A DNA stretch of 64,000 nucleotides, from assembly GCF_001187505.1 (NCBI RefSeq), contig NZ_CP012150.1:3782001-3846000 (forward strand). Reading direction: 5' to 3'. Positions 20,192 through 28,447 of the stretch are shown here, piece after piece; the stretch's first letter is position 1; each line of letters begins with the position of its first letter. The stretch is from Mycolicibacterium goodii (GTDB lineage Bacteria; Actinomycetota; Actinomycetes; Mycobacteriales; Mycobacteriaceae). Made by a program: the position numbers and the translations under genes. Under the pieces are notes generated by a model. That model ran no database searches and had not been told where the DNA came from. It worked only from the letters and a program-made list of their open reading frames with translations.

Positions 20192-21189
20192 CGCAGTTGT
20201 CCTTCCGACGGTGATTGCACGGGCAGGAACGCGGCTTCCCGGAATCGCCTGTTGGCGGCGCTGCCCAGGGTGTAGCCGACGCCACCGGTCAGCGACAGCT
20301 CCAGCCGGGTGATGTCCACGGCGGCACTCGCGGCATCCAGTCGCAGCCGGATCAATTCGGGCACCGTCGCCGCAGGGGAATCCGCGGCCCAGTCATACAG
20401 CCGTGACCGGATGTCGGCGGTGCGGGCGGCGGCGTCTTCGAGTTCGGTGCCGAACTGGGCCAGCGGGCCGGTGTGCGCCTCGGCGGCCGCGGTCAGCGCC
20501 GCGCGTGTGACGCCGACGCAGAATGCCGTCTGCAGCAACAGGAATGCGGGCCGGATCTGGGCGACGAACGCGGCCAGGTCGGTGGCGAGAACCCGATGTG
20601 CCTGCACCCGTACCCGGTCCAGGTGCAGTGAGGTCGAGGCGGTGGCTCCGAGTGCGGTCAGTGGTGGAGCCGGGTCGATGGACACACCGTCGGCACCGGT
20701 GTCCACCGCGACGACGACGGTGTGCTCACCGACGCGCGCGGGCAGCACCATCAGGGCGTCGGGAAACACGTTGGTAGCCCAACGGATCGGTCCGCTGACG
20801 ATCAGGTCCGGGCCGTCGGTGTCGCCGGTGACCGGCACCTGCCCGAGGCCGGCGATCTGCTTGAGCCCGGCGGCCATCGCGGTGACCCCGATCTTGCGTG
20901 CCGCGGCCAGTGCGCGGATCTGCTCGTCGAACCCGCCGGTGGGCGAGGCGTCGAGGTATCGCAGGGTCATGTGGTGCGCCCAGGTCGAGAAGCCGACGGC
21001 CAGGCTGTGGGCGGACACCTCGTCGATGACGCGGGCCATGTCGGGCAGGTCGAGGTCGAGCAGTCCTTCGCGGCCGAGCTCGGCCAGGTCGGTGCGGACA
21101 TCGGTGCGCTGCTCGTCGATTTCGGCGGCGCGTGCGGCCACGGTGCGTGCGACCCGGTCGAGGGCCGACTCCGCGAGCATGGCGGTCAC
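20167..21189 (-). CDS. Acyl-CoA dehydrogenase-like flavoprotein (SfnB/DszC-type possible)
   Basis: About 340 aa with an acyl-CoA-dehydrogenase fold: an N-terminal helical part, a middle beta domain (VSGPIRWATNVFPDALMV) and a C-terminal helical bundle (LELSLTGGVGYTLGSAANRRFREAAF). The last is typical of the subgroup that includes sulfur-scavenging SfnB and flavin-dependent monooxygenases such as DszC. No clear catalytic Glu of true acyl-CoA dehydrogenases is obvious. Start GTG at 21189 overlaps the upstream gene's stop (GTGA). Beside a sulfonate-type importer it may oxidise an imported compound; this is inference. Confidence 0.72.
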   Translation of the reverse strand: MTAMLAESALDRVARTVAARAAEIDEQRTDVRTDLAELGREGLLDLDLPDMARVIDEVSAHSLAVGFSTWAHHMTLRYLDASPTGGFDEQIRALAAARKIGVTAMAAGLKQIAGLGQVPVTGDTDGPDLIVSGPIRWATNVFPDALMVLPARVGEHTVVVAVDTGADGVSIDPAPPLTALGATASTSLHLDRVRVQAHRVLATDLAAFVAQIRPAFLLLQTAFCVGVTRAALTAAAEAHTGPLAQFGTELEDAAARTADIRSRLYDWAADSPAATVPELIRLRLDAASAAVDITRLELSLTGGVGYTLGSAANRRFREAAFLPVQSPSEGQLRWELTHYE

Positions 21190-21716
21190 GGGAGCGGTCC
21201 GTCCAATCCGTGCAGCCGGTCGATCGGCGCGCTCACCGCATCGCGGGCGCGGCGTACCGCGGCCTCGTCGGGCGCGTCGTACAGACACAGGCACTTGTCC
21301 ATGTCTTCACGGACATAGGTGCGCAGGAACCGCACTTCGGGCACATCTGCATACTTGGGGGAGTTGGCCTTCTTGCGGGCCAGGTAGGACTCCATGTCGA
21401 GTTCGGCAGGCAGATCCCACTCGACCAGGTAACCGGCCTGGGGGCGGGCCGCTTTGAGCTCCGCCAGGTCTGCTCCGACCAGCCGGACCTGGTGCGGACC
21501 GTCGACGGCGGCAGCGCTCAGCCCGGCGGTGTCCCAGGTGGCCGCCTCGGCCGCGAACTCGGCGACGACGAAGACCCGACCGCCCTGCGCGGTGACTTCT
21601 GCCTCAATCAGTTCCCCACCGTGACCGGCGATTTCGGCGTCGGCCCGTTTGATCAGTTGGCCCACCGAGGCCGTGTCGGTGGCTTCGGGGGTGATTTCGT
21701 AGAGGTACAGAGTCAC
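21186..21716 (-). CDS. DUF4242-like protein, first gene of the TetR-linked operon
   Basis: About 176 aa. The C-terminal half (YLVEWDLPAELDMESYLARK … RTYVREDMDKCLCLYDAPDE) has the look of the DUF4242 family, small ferredoxin-fold proteins, some reported to bind nickel. The N-terminal half (LYLYEITPEATDT…) looks like a second alpha/beta ferredoxin-like module. GTG at 21716 follows a GAGGAA site by 6 nt; an upstream ATG at 21755 would add 13 residues and run into the operator. Biochemical role unknown. Confidence 0.68.
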   Translation of the reverse strand: MTLYLYEITPEATDTASVGQLIKRADAEIAGHGGELIEAEVTAQGGRVFVVAEFAAEAATWDTAGLSAAAVDGPHQVRLVGADLAELKAARPQAGYLVEWDLPAELDMESYLARKKANSPKYADVPEVRFLRTYVREDMDKCLCLYDAPDEAAVRRARDAVSAPIDRLHGLDGPLP

Positions 21717-21761
21717 GGGGCATTCCTCGGCGTCGCAGGAGCGGGACGGCACCACAGTGAC

Positions 21762-21783
21762 ATAGACAGACAGGGCTGTCTAT
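21762..21783. promoter_or_regulatory. Palindromic operator for the TetR-family regulator
   Basis: Perfect 8-bp inverted repeat ATAGACAG–N6–CTGTCTAT in the 93-bp gap between the divergent TetR gene and the DUF4242-led operon. Size and position are typical of a TetR-family operator controlling both directions, including the regulator's own −10 hexamer 15 nt downstream. Confidence 0.72.
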
Positions 21784-21809
21784 TGCGTCGTGCGGGCTAC
21801 GCTGACGCC

Positions 21810-22409
21810 ATGAGCACGACCCGGACCGTCACTGCCCCAAAGGCTGCGCAGGCCGCCGGCGCCGTTCCACCGGCCCAACGCCTGCTCACCACGGCATCCG
21901 AATTGTTCGCCGGCCAGGGCATTCGCGCCGTCGGCATCGACCTGATCCTGCGCGAGGCGGGGGTTGCCAAGGCCTCCCTCTACAGCACGTACGGCTCGAA
22001 GGACGCGTTGGTGATCGCCTACCTGACCAATTTGGATCACGCTGATCGCAACCACTGGGAGCAAACGGTCGCCGAGGTGGCGGATCCGGTGCAGCGTGTT
22101 CTGACGTTTTTCGACCTCGCGTCGCGGAAAGCGAGCCTGCGCGACTTCCGCGGCTGCCTGTACGCCAACGCCGCCACCGAATATCCCGGTGTGGAGCTCG
22201 AACCCGTTCGTGCCCACCGCGAATGGCTGCGGTCAACGCTGGCCGGTCTGCTGAAGCAGGCAGGCGTCGGATCCCCCGCGGTGCTGGCCCGGCGCATCCA
22301 GCTGCTCTACGACGGCGCGCTTCTCGGATCGAAACTGGAGCGCTCCACCAAGCCGATCACCGCAGCGCGTGACCTGGTCGAAGAGCTGATCGAGCTCGCC
22401 CGGCGCTGA
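21810..22409 (+). CDS. TetR/AcrR family transcriptional regulator
   Basis: 199 aa with an N-terminal helix-turn-helix (LLTTASELFAGQGIRAVGID … AGVAKASLYSTYGSKDALV, residues about 25–70) and a ligand-binding C-terminal domain. Divergent from the DUF4242–flavoprotein–ABC operon with a perfect palindrome between them, so it probably represses that operon and itself until a small-molecule inducer binds. TACGCT (21798–21803) ends 6 nt before the ATG, suggesting a leaderless transcript. Confidence 0.87.
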   Translation: MSTTRTVTAPKAAQAAGAVPPAQRLLTTASELFAGQGIRAVGIDLILREAGVAKASLYSTYGSKDALVIAYLTNLDHADRNHWEQTVAEVADPVQRVLTFFDLASRKASLRDFRGCLYANAATEYPGVELEPVRAHREWLRSTLAGLLKQAGVGSPAVLARRIQLLYDGALLGSKLERSTKPITAARDLVEELIELARR

Positions 22410-22416
22410 CGCGTGC

Positions 22417-24126
22417 CTACTGCGTCAACTGACGCACGATCGCCTTCTTGTCGATCTTGCCGACGGCCGTCGTGGGCAGGCTCGGCATCGGCACGAGCAG
22501 GTCGGGCCTGCTGTGGGCGGCCACTCCACGTGCCTCCAAGTGGGCGTGCAGGTCGGCCAGGCTCACCGGCGGCCCGTTGAAAACCACCACGGCGCAGATT
22601 TTCTCACCGAGGAACTCGTCGGGCAGCGGAACCGCCGCGGCCGACCAGACACTCGGATGGGTCAGCAGGTGCTCCTCGAGATCCAGCGCGGAGACATTCT
22701 CGCCGCCGCGCACGATGACGTCCTTGATCCGCCCGGTCACCTCCAGATAACCGGCGAGCGGACCGTCGGCGAAGCGGCGGACCCGGTCCCCGCTGCGGTA
22801 GAAGCCGTCCGGGCTGAACGAGCGCTCGTTGGCGGCCTCGGCGTTGAAATAGCCGTTGATGGTGTAGGGCCCACGCACCAGCAGTTCCCCTTCGGCGCCC
22901 GGCGGCACCTCGTCACCGTCCTCGTCGACGATGCGGATCTCGTCGGCCGGAGACAACGGCCGGCCCTGGGTGTTCTCCAGCACCTCCGGCGGATCCCCGA
23001 TGCGGGTGTAGTTCAGCAGCCCCTCGGCCATGCCGAACACCTGCTGCAGTCCCGGGGTGAGGGCCTCGCGCACCAGCGCGGCGTCCGGCGCGGCCAGCTT
23101 GGCCCCGCCGACCTGAAGCAGCCGCAAGGTCTTGGGCGCCAGGGGTTCCCACGCGCACGCCTGTGCCCACAGCTTCGCCAAGGCAGGCACCAGCGCGGTG
23201 ACGGTGACACGATGGGTGTCGATCGCCGCGAACGCGGCCTCGGGGCTGGGGTCTGCGGTGAACACCGTGGCGGCGCCGACGGTCATCGCACCCAGCAGGC
23301 CCGGGCACGCCAGGGGGAAGTTGTGGGCCGCGGGCAGCGACACGAGATACACGTCGTCGGCGGTCAATTCGCACAGCTCGGCGCTGGCGGTGGCGTTGTA
23401 GACGTAGTCCTGATGTGTGCGCGGGATGAGCTTGGGCGCCCCGGTCGTGCCGCCCGACACCAGCAGCAACGCGGGTGTCGCCGGATCGGGCGCGATGTCG
23501 GGCACCGTCCCCGACGCGTTCCGCGTCACCGCCGACCAGGACAGGAACTCCGCGGCATCGCCGTCGACGAGGACGTGGCGCACGCCCGGCTGGGTGCGGA
23601 CGAGTTCGCGCGCGAGGTCGCGGTAGTCGAAACCGCCCGCGGTGTCGGCCACGACGAGCGCCACGGCCGAGCTGACCTCGGCGAAATGGTTGAGCTCGGC
23701 CAGCCGGTGCCCGGGCAGGCACATCACGGGCACCGCGCCCGCGCGCAGCAGGCCGAACAGTGCGACGGCGAACTCGGCGGTGTTGGGCAGCTGTACCAGC
23801 ACCCGGTCGCCGGGGCGGATGCCCAGCCCCGCGATACCGGCCGCGGCGCGGTCGGCGAGGCGGTCGAGTTCGGCGTAGCTGTGCCGGTGGTTCGGATCGA
23901 TCACCGCGATCTGGTCCGGCCAGTTGCGCGCCGCGGTCCGCAGCACCGAATCGAGAAGCTGATCCCGCCAGTACCCGGCCTCGCGGTAGGCCTGCGCGCG
24001 ATCGGCCGGAAACGGCGTGAACCCGGCCGACAGGCTCGACTGAGCAGCAGATTCGGATTGCTCGGGGTGCGGCTGGGGCGTGGTCAGAGTCACGGATGGA
24101 CCTCGGGGGTAGGCGTAATCGGTCAC
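22417..24126 (-). CDS. mbtA: Salicyl-AMP ligase MbtA
   Basis: Stand-alone adenylation enzyme of the DhbE/EntE class. It activates salicylate with ATP and loads it onto the aryl carrier domain of MbtB. Motifs: LLLVSGGTTGAPKLIPRTHQ (ATP-binding P-loop), GMAEGLLNYTRIGDPPE, YRSGDRVRRFADGPLAGYLE and the C-terminal TTAVGKIDKKAIV lysine. 569 aa from GTG 24126; a GTG at 24093 with GAGG upstream is a credible alternative (558 aa). Divergent from mbtB with two iron boxes between. MbtA is the target of salicyl-AMS-type inhibitors. Confidence 0.93.
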   Translation of the reverse strand: MTDYAYPRGPSVTLTTPQPHPEQSESAAQSSLSAGFTPFPADRAQAYREAGYWRDQLLDSVLRTAARNWPDQIAVIDPNHRHSYAELDRLADRAAAGIAGLGIRPGDRVLVQLPNTAEFAVALFGLLRAGAVPVMCLPGHRLAELNHFAEVSSAVALVVADTAGGFDYRDLARELVRTQPGVRHVLVDGDAAEFLSWSAVTRNASGTVPDIAPDPATPALLLVSGGTTGAPKLIPRTHQDYVYNATASAELCELTADDVYLVSLPAAHNFPLACPGLLGAMTVGAATVFTADPSPEAAFAAIDTHRVTVTALVPALAKLWAQACAWEPLAPKTLRLLQVGGAKLAAPDAALVREALTPGLQQVFGMAEGLLNYTRIGDPPEVLENTQGRPLSPADEIRIVDEDGDEVPPGAEGELLVRGPYTINGYFNAEAANERSFSPDGFYRSGDRVRRFADGPLAGYLEVTGRIKDVIVRGGENVSALDLEEHLLTHPSVWSAAAVPLPDEFLGEKICAVVVFNGPPVSLADLHAHLEARGVAAHSRPDLLVPMPSLPTTAVGKIDKKAIVRQLTQ

Positions 24127-24132
24127 CCGAAT

Positions 24133-24151
24133 ATAGGGTAGCCTCCACGAA
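24133..24151. promoter_or_regulatory. Iron box (IdeR site), mbtA-proximal
   Basis: 13 of 19 positions agree with the IdeR consensus (ATAGGGTAGCCTCCACGAA), counting C at the degenerate centre. It covers the presumed mbtA −10 region (TACCCT on the minus strand, 8 nt before the GTG at 24126). Confidence 0.65.
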
Positions 24152-24152
24152 G

Positions 24153-24171
24153 TTAGGACAGCCTGTGCTAA
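24153..24171. promoter_or_regulatory. Iron box (IdeR site), mbtB-proximal
   Basis: TTAGGACAGCCTGTGCTAA agrees with the IdeR consensus at 14 of 19 positions, including both outer TTAGG/CTAA ends. It overlaps a GCTAAT −10-like element for mbtB. Two tandem boxes in the mbtA–mbtB gap are known from M. tuberculosis. Confidence 0.8.
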
Positions 24172-24188
24172 TCGTGTCGGGAGGCCAT

Positions 24189-27100
24189 ATGGGCGACGTC
24201 GCAGGTGCGAACTCGCAGACGATCAGAGCGGCGGTGGCCGATCTCCTCGGTATCGGCAGTGAAGACGTCGACCCCGACGCCGACCTGATCGGACAGGGGC
24301 TGGACTCCATCCGGATGATGTCGCTGGCCGGACGCTGGCGTCAGCAGGGCATCGACATCGATTTCGCGACGCTGGCCGCCAACCCCACCGTGACCACCTG
24401 GGCCGAGTTGATCGCCGCGCGCGGCGCGGACGCCAAAGCGTCCTCCGCACAGGAGAACTCACGTCCCGCCGACACCGGCAACCAGGCCGGTGACCCGTTC
24501 CCGCTGGCACCCATGCAGCACGCCATGTGGGTGGGCCGGGAAAACGACCAGCAGCTCGGCGGGGTGGCGGGTCACCTCTATGTCGAATTCGACGGCACGG
24601 GCGTCGATCCCGAGCGATTGCGGCGCGCGGCAACCGCGCTGGCCCGGCGTCACCCCATGCTGCGGGTCGAGTTCCTGCCCGACGGGACGCAGCGCATCGG
24701 CGCACTGCACGGCGAGTTCCCGGTCACCGTCGAGGATTTGCGCGACGCCACGCCCGACGAGGTCGCGCAGCGTCTGTCGCAGATCCAGCGAGCCAAGTCG
24801 CATCAACAGTTGCCGGGCGAGGTCTTCGAGCTGACGCTGTCGCTGCTGCCGGGCGGGGCCACACGCCTGCACGTCGACCTCGACATGCAGGCAGGCGACG
24901 CGATGAGCTACCGAACGCTGATGGCCGACCTCGCCACGTTGTACAACGCCGGCACCGAACTGCCGGCGCTGGGCTACACCTACCGCGAATACCGGCTCCA
25001 GACGCCCGAGGGCGGCGCCGCCCACGACGCCGATCAGAAGTGGTGGGCCGAGCGGATCGCCGATCTGCCCGACCCGCCGCGGCTGCCGTTGGTCCCGGTC
25101 GCCGAACAGGCCGACCCGCACCACACCACCCGCAGACACCACTGGCTGGACCCGCAGACGCGCGACGCGCTGTTCGCCGCGGCGCGCAGGCGCGGCATCA
25201 CGCCCGCCATGGCGTTGGCGGCCTCGTTCGCCGAGGTGCTGGCGGGCTGGTCGGCCGATCAGCGCTTCCTGCTCAACGTGCCCCTGTTCGGGCGCGAACA
25301 GCGCCACCCCGACGTCGACAGGATCGTCGGCGATTTCACGTCGTCGCTGCTGCTCGACATCGACCTGACCGATACCGCGACGCCGACACAACGCGCCAAG
25401 GCCGTACAGGACACCTTCCGCACCGCCGCGGGGCACGCGAGCTATCCGGGGTTGTCGGTGCTGCGTGACCTCGGGCGCCATCGCGGCACCCAGGTCATCG
25501 CGCCGGTGGTGTACACGAGCGCGCTCGGCCTCGGCGAACTGTTCGCCACCGAGGTGACCGATGCGTTCGGCAAGCCGGTGTGGATCAACTCGCAGGGCCC
25601 GCAGGTGCTGCTCGACGCGCAGGTCACCGAGTTCGACGGCGGTGTGCTGGTGAACTGGGACGTGCGCGAGGACGCTTTCCGCCCCGGCGTGATCGACGCG
25701 ATGTTCGCACGTCACATCGCCGAACTGCGCAGGCTCGCCACCGACGAGCTCGCATGGGACACGCCCGCGCCGCCGCTGCTGCCGCAGTCGCAGCGCGACG
25801 TGCGCGACGCGGCGAACGCGAAGTCGGCCGCGCCCAGCGGACGGGCCCTGCACGAAGGCTTCTTCGAGCAGGCCGCGCTTCGTCCCGACGCGGTGGCGCT
25901 GATCGGCTCCAACGGCCGGCTGACCTACGCCGAACTGCGTGAGCAGGCGCTGGCCGTGGCGACCGCACTGAAGGTCGCGGGGGTGCGCCGTGGCGACAGT
26001 GTCGCGGTGATGGGACCCAAAGGGCCCGACCAGGTTCCGGCGCTGCTGGGCATCCTGGCCGCCGGTGCGCTTTACCTTCCGGTCGGTGTCGACCAGCCTG
26101 CCGACCGCGCCGAGCGCATGCTCGCCGACGCAGGTGTCCGCATGGCACTGTTCTGCGGCGACGGGCCTCCGACGTGGCTGCCCGCGCTGACGGTCACCGA
26201 GGCCGTCCTGGTCGGCCGTCGCCACGAGACGGTGGAACCCGCCTCGGCGGCGCCCGACGAACTGGCCTACGTGCTGTTCACGTCCGGATCGACCGGTGAG
26301 CCCAAGGGCGTCGAGGTCACCCACGACGCCGCGATGAACACCGTCGAGACGCTCAACACCTATTTCGGGATGGGCCCCGACGACAGCGTGCTGGCGCTGA
26401 CCCATCTGGAATCCGATCTGTCGGTGCTCGACGTGTTCGGCACGCTGGCCGCGGGCGCCACGATCGTGATGGTCGACGAGGCCGACCGGCGCAACCCCGA
26501 CCACTGGGTCACCGAGATCAACACCCACGGTGTCACGACCCTCAACTTCCTGCCTGGCTCGCTGGAGATGCTGGTCGAAACCGCATGGTCGACAAAGACA
26601 TCCATGCCGACGCTGCGCGCCGTGCCCACCGGCGGGGACTGGGTGCGCACCACGATGGTGCGCAAACTGCGGCAGCTGGCGCCCGGCGTGGTGTTGACGG
26701 GCCTGGGCGGCGCGACCGAAACGGCGATCCATGCGACGCTTTTCGAGGCCAAGGAGCTGCCTGAGACCTGGACCGCGGTGCCGTACGGCGCACCGTTCCC
26801 GAACAACGCGTGCCGTGTGGTTAACGCCGCGGGGCAGGACTGCCCGGACTGGGTGCCAGGTGAGCTGTGGATCGGCGGCCGCGGTATCGCCCGCGGCTAC
26901 CGGGGCAAACCCGAACTGACCGCGGAGAAGTTCGTGACCTACTGCGGGCGCCGGTGGTACCGCACCGGCGACCTCGCCCGCTACTGGCCGGACGGCACGC
27001 TCGAATTCGTCGGGCGCGCCGACCACCGCGTCAAGCTCAGCGGATACCGCATCGAACTCGGCGAGGTCGAGGCCGCCCTGCAGCGCCTGCCCGGCGTGCA

Positions 27101-27698
27101 CGCCGCGGTCGCCGACATCGTGCACACCCCGGCCGGTGACCTGCTGGCCGCCGTCGTGGGGCTCGACGACACCTCGGTGAGCATCGCCGATCTGCGCGCC
27201 GGGCTCGCCGAACTCGTTCCGCCGCACATGGTTCCGCGGCACTTCGAGCTCACCGGGAAGGTCCCGTTCACGGTCGGCGGCAAGACCGACCGGCGCGCGG
27301 TCGCGCGCCTGCTCGCCGACGCGGTCGAGCGGAGCCAGGCCGGCAGGCGCGGCACCGGACGTCGACCCGAGACCAGCCTGGAGCGGGCGCTCGCGGCGAT
27401 CCTCGGTGAACTGCTCACGGTCGCCGACGTCGGTGCCGACGAGGACTTCTTCGAACTGGGCGGCGATTCGGTGCTCGCCACCGCGGCGGTCGCGCGGATC
27501 CGCGATTGGCTGGACACCCCGACCGCGATGGTGCCCGACATCTTCGCGACCCGTACCGTCGAGAACCTCGCGAACCGGCTCACCGCCAGGGAGGCCGACG
27601 GCAGCCGCCTCGAACAGATCGCCGAGCTCTATCTGGAGGTCGCCGAGATGGACGACGCCGCAGTGATGTCCGCACTCGACACCGCCTCGACATCGTGA
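24189..27698 (+). CDS. mbtB: Mycobactin NRPS MbtB (aryl carrier–cyclisation–adenylation–PCP)
   Basis: 1169 aa. Residues 1–80 are an aryl carrier domain (phosphopantetheine Ser40 in GQGLDSIRM). A cyclisation-type condensation domain follows (DMQAGDAMS, Asp232/Asp237, replacing HHxxxDG), then an adenylation domain (YVLFTSGSTGEPKGVEVTH near 693, YRTGDLARYWPDG near 923) and a PCP (Ser1094 in LGGDSVLA). It joins salicylate to Ser or Thr and forms the oxazoline ring. The M. tuberculosis protein is longer because it carries a C-terminal thioesterase; here that is a separate overlapping gene. ATG with GGGAGG 4 nt upstream; the iron box is at the promoter. Confidence 0.94.
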   Translation: MGDVAGANSQTIRAAVADLLGIGSEDVDPDADLIGQGLDSIRMMSLAGRWRQQGIDIDFATLAANPTVTTWAELIAARGADAKASSAQENSRPADTGNQAGDPFPLAPMQHAMWVGRENDQQLGGVAGHLYVEFDGTGVDPERLRRAATALARRHPMLRVEFLPDGTQRIGALHGEFPVTVEDLRDATPDEVAQRLSQIQRAKSHQQLPGEVFELTLSLLPGGATRLHVDLDMQAGDAMSYRTLMADLATLYNAGTELPALGYTYREYRLQTPEGGAAHDADQKWWAERIADLPDPPRLPLVPVAEQADPHHTTRRHHWLDPQTRDALFAAARRRGITPAMALAASFAEVLAGWSADQRFLLNVPLFGREQRHPDVDRIVGDFTSSLLLDIDLTDTATPTQRAKAVQDTFRTAAGHASYPGLSVLRDLGRHRGTQVIAPVVYTSALGLGELFATEVTDAFGKPVWINSQGPQVLLDAQVTEFDGGVLVNWDVREDAFRPGVIDAMFARHIAELRRLATDELAWDTPAPPLLPQSQRDVRDAANAKSAAPSGRALHEGFFEQAALRPDAVALIGSNGRLTYAELREQALAVATALKVAGVRRGDSVAVMGPKGPDQVPALLGILAAGALYLPVGVDQPADRAERMLADAGVRMALFCGDGPPTWLPALTVTEAVLVGRRHETVEPASAAPDELAYVLFTSGSTGEPKGVEVTHDAAMNTVETLNTYFGMGPDDSVLALTHLESDLSVLDVFGTLAAGATIVMVDEADRRNPDHWVTEINTHGVTTLNFLPGSLEMLVETAWSTKTSMPTLRAVPTGGDWVRTTMVRKLRQLAPGVVLTGLGGATETAIHATLFEAKELPETWTAVPYGAPFPNNACRVVNAAGQDCPDWVPGELWIGGRGIARGYRGKPELTAEKFVTYCGRRWYRTGDLARYWPDGTLEFVGRADHRVKLSGYRIELGEVEAALQRLPGVHAAVADIVHTPAGDLLAAVVGLDDTSVSIADLRAGLAELVPPHMVPRHFELTGKVPFTVGGKTDRRAVARLLADAVERSQAGRRGTGRRPETSLERALAAILGELLTVADVGADEDFFELGGDSVLATAAVARIRDWLDTPTAMVPDIFATRTVENLANRLTAREADGSRLEQIAELYLEVAEMDDAAVMSALDTASTS

Positions 27699-28447
27699 CG
27701 GGCACCCAGGTCTCGTTCAGACCCTGGATCAAGACGTATCCAGCCGAGGACACCGTTGGCGGTGGCGCCAAGCCGACCCTGGTCTTCCCGCACGCCGGTG
27801 GCGCGGCACTGGCCTACCGACCCCTGGGACTCGCGCTGGCCGAGGCCGGCTCGGACGCCTACGTCATGCAGTACCCGCGCCGCGGGGACCGGCTGTCGCA
27901 TCCGGCCCATGCCACCGTCGGCGACCTCGCGCGTGACCTCTTCGAGTCCGGCGACTGGTCACAGCTGGCACCGCTCCGGCTGTTCGGTCACTGCATGGGC
28001 GCGGTCGTGGCGTTCGAGTTCGCCCGCGTCGCCGAACGCAACGGTGTTGCGGTGGAGGCACTCTGGGTCTCGGCGAGTGAGGCGCCCTCGGCGGTCGCCG
28101 CATCGCCGGCGCTGCCGACGGGGCAGGCCGAGATCATCGCCGAGATGGTCGACCTCGGCGGCACCGACCCGCAACTGCTGGCCGATCCGGACTTCGTCGA
28201 ACTGCTGCTCACGGCGGTGCGCGCCGATTACGAGGCGTTCAACCGGTACTCGTGCGACGCCGGCGTGACCATTGCGGCTGACATCTACGCCCTCGGCGGC
28301 GACCAGGACCATCGCATCAGCGAGGACATGTTGCGCGGCTGGGAGATCCACACCGAGGGCGCGTTCACGCTGTCGATGTTCGACGGTGGGCACTTCTACC
28401 TCGACGACCACACCGAGGACGTCGCGGAGCTGGTCAATGAGCTCTGA
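27695..28447 (+). CDS. Stand-alone thioesterase of the mycobactin locus
   Basis: A 250-aa alpha/beta-hydrolase thioesterase of the kind that edits or releases NRPS intermediates; it begins the fold with LVFPHAGGAALAYRPL. The nucleophile elbow reads GHCMG (Cys100) where GHSMG is usual. The catalytic His is in FDGGHFYL and an Asp in ALGGDQDHRI. GTG overlaps the mbtB stop by 4 nt, so it looks like the thioesterase part of a longer MbtB that has become a separate cistron. Sometimes called mbtT in the literature, as I recall. Confidence 0.88.
   Translation: MTGTQVSFRPWIKTYPAEDTVGGGAKPTLVFPHAGGAALAYRPLGLALAEAGSDAYVMQYPRRGDRLSHPAHATVGDLARDLFESGDWSQLAPLRLFGHCMGAVVAFEFARVAERNGVAVEALWVSASEAPSAVAASPALPTGQAEIIAEMVDLGGTDPQLLADPDFVELLLTAVRADYEAFNRYSCDAGVTIAADIYALGGDQDHRISEDMLRGWEIHTEGAFTLSMFDGGHFYLDDHTEDVAELVNEL

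Noticed and set aside
24459..27242. Long open frame (927 codons) on the minus strand opposite mbtB
   Set aside because: Shadow of high-GC codon bias; residue make-up is His/Arg/Gln-rich without motifs and the plus strand has clear NRPS domains.
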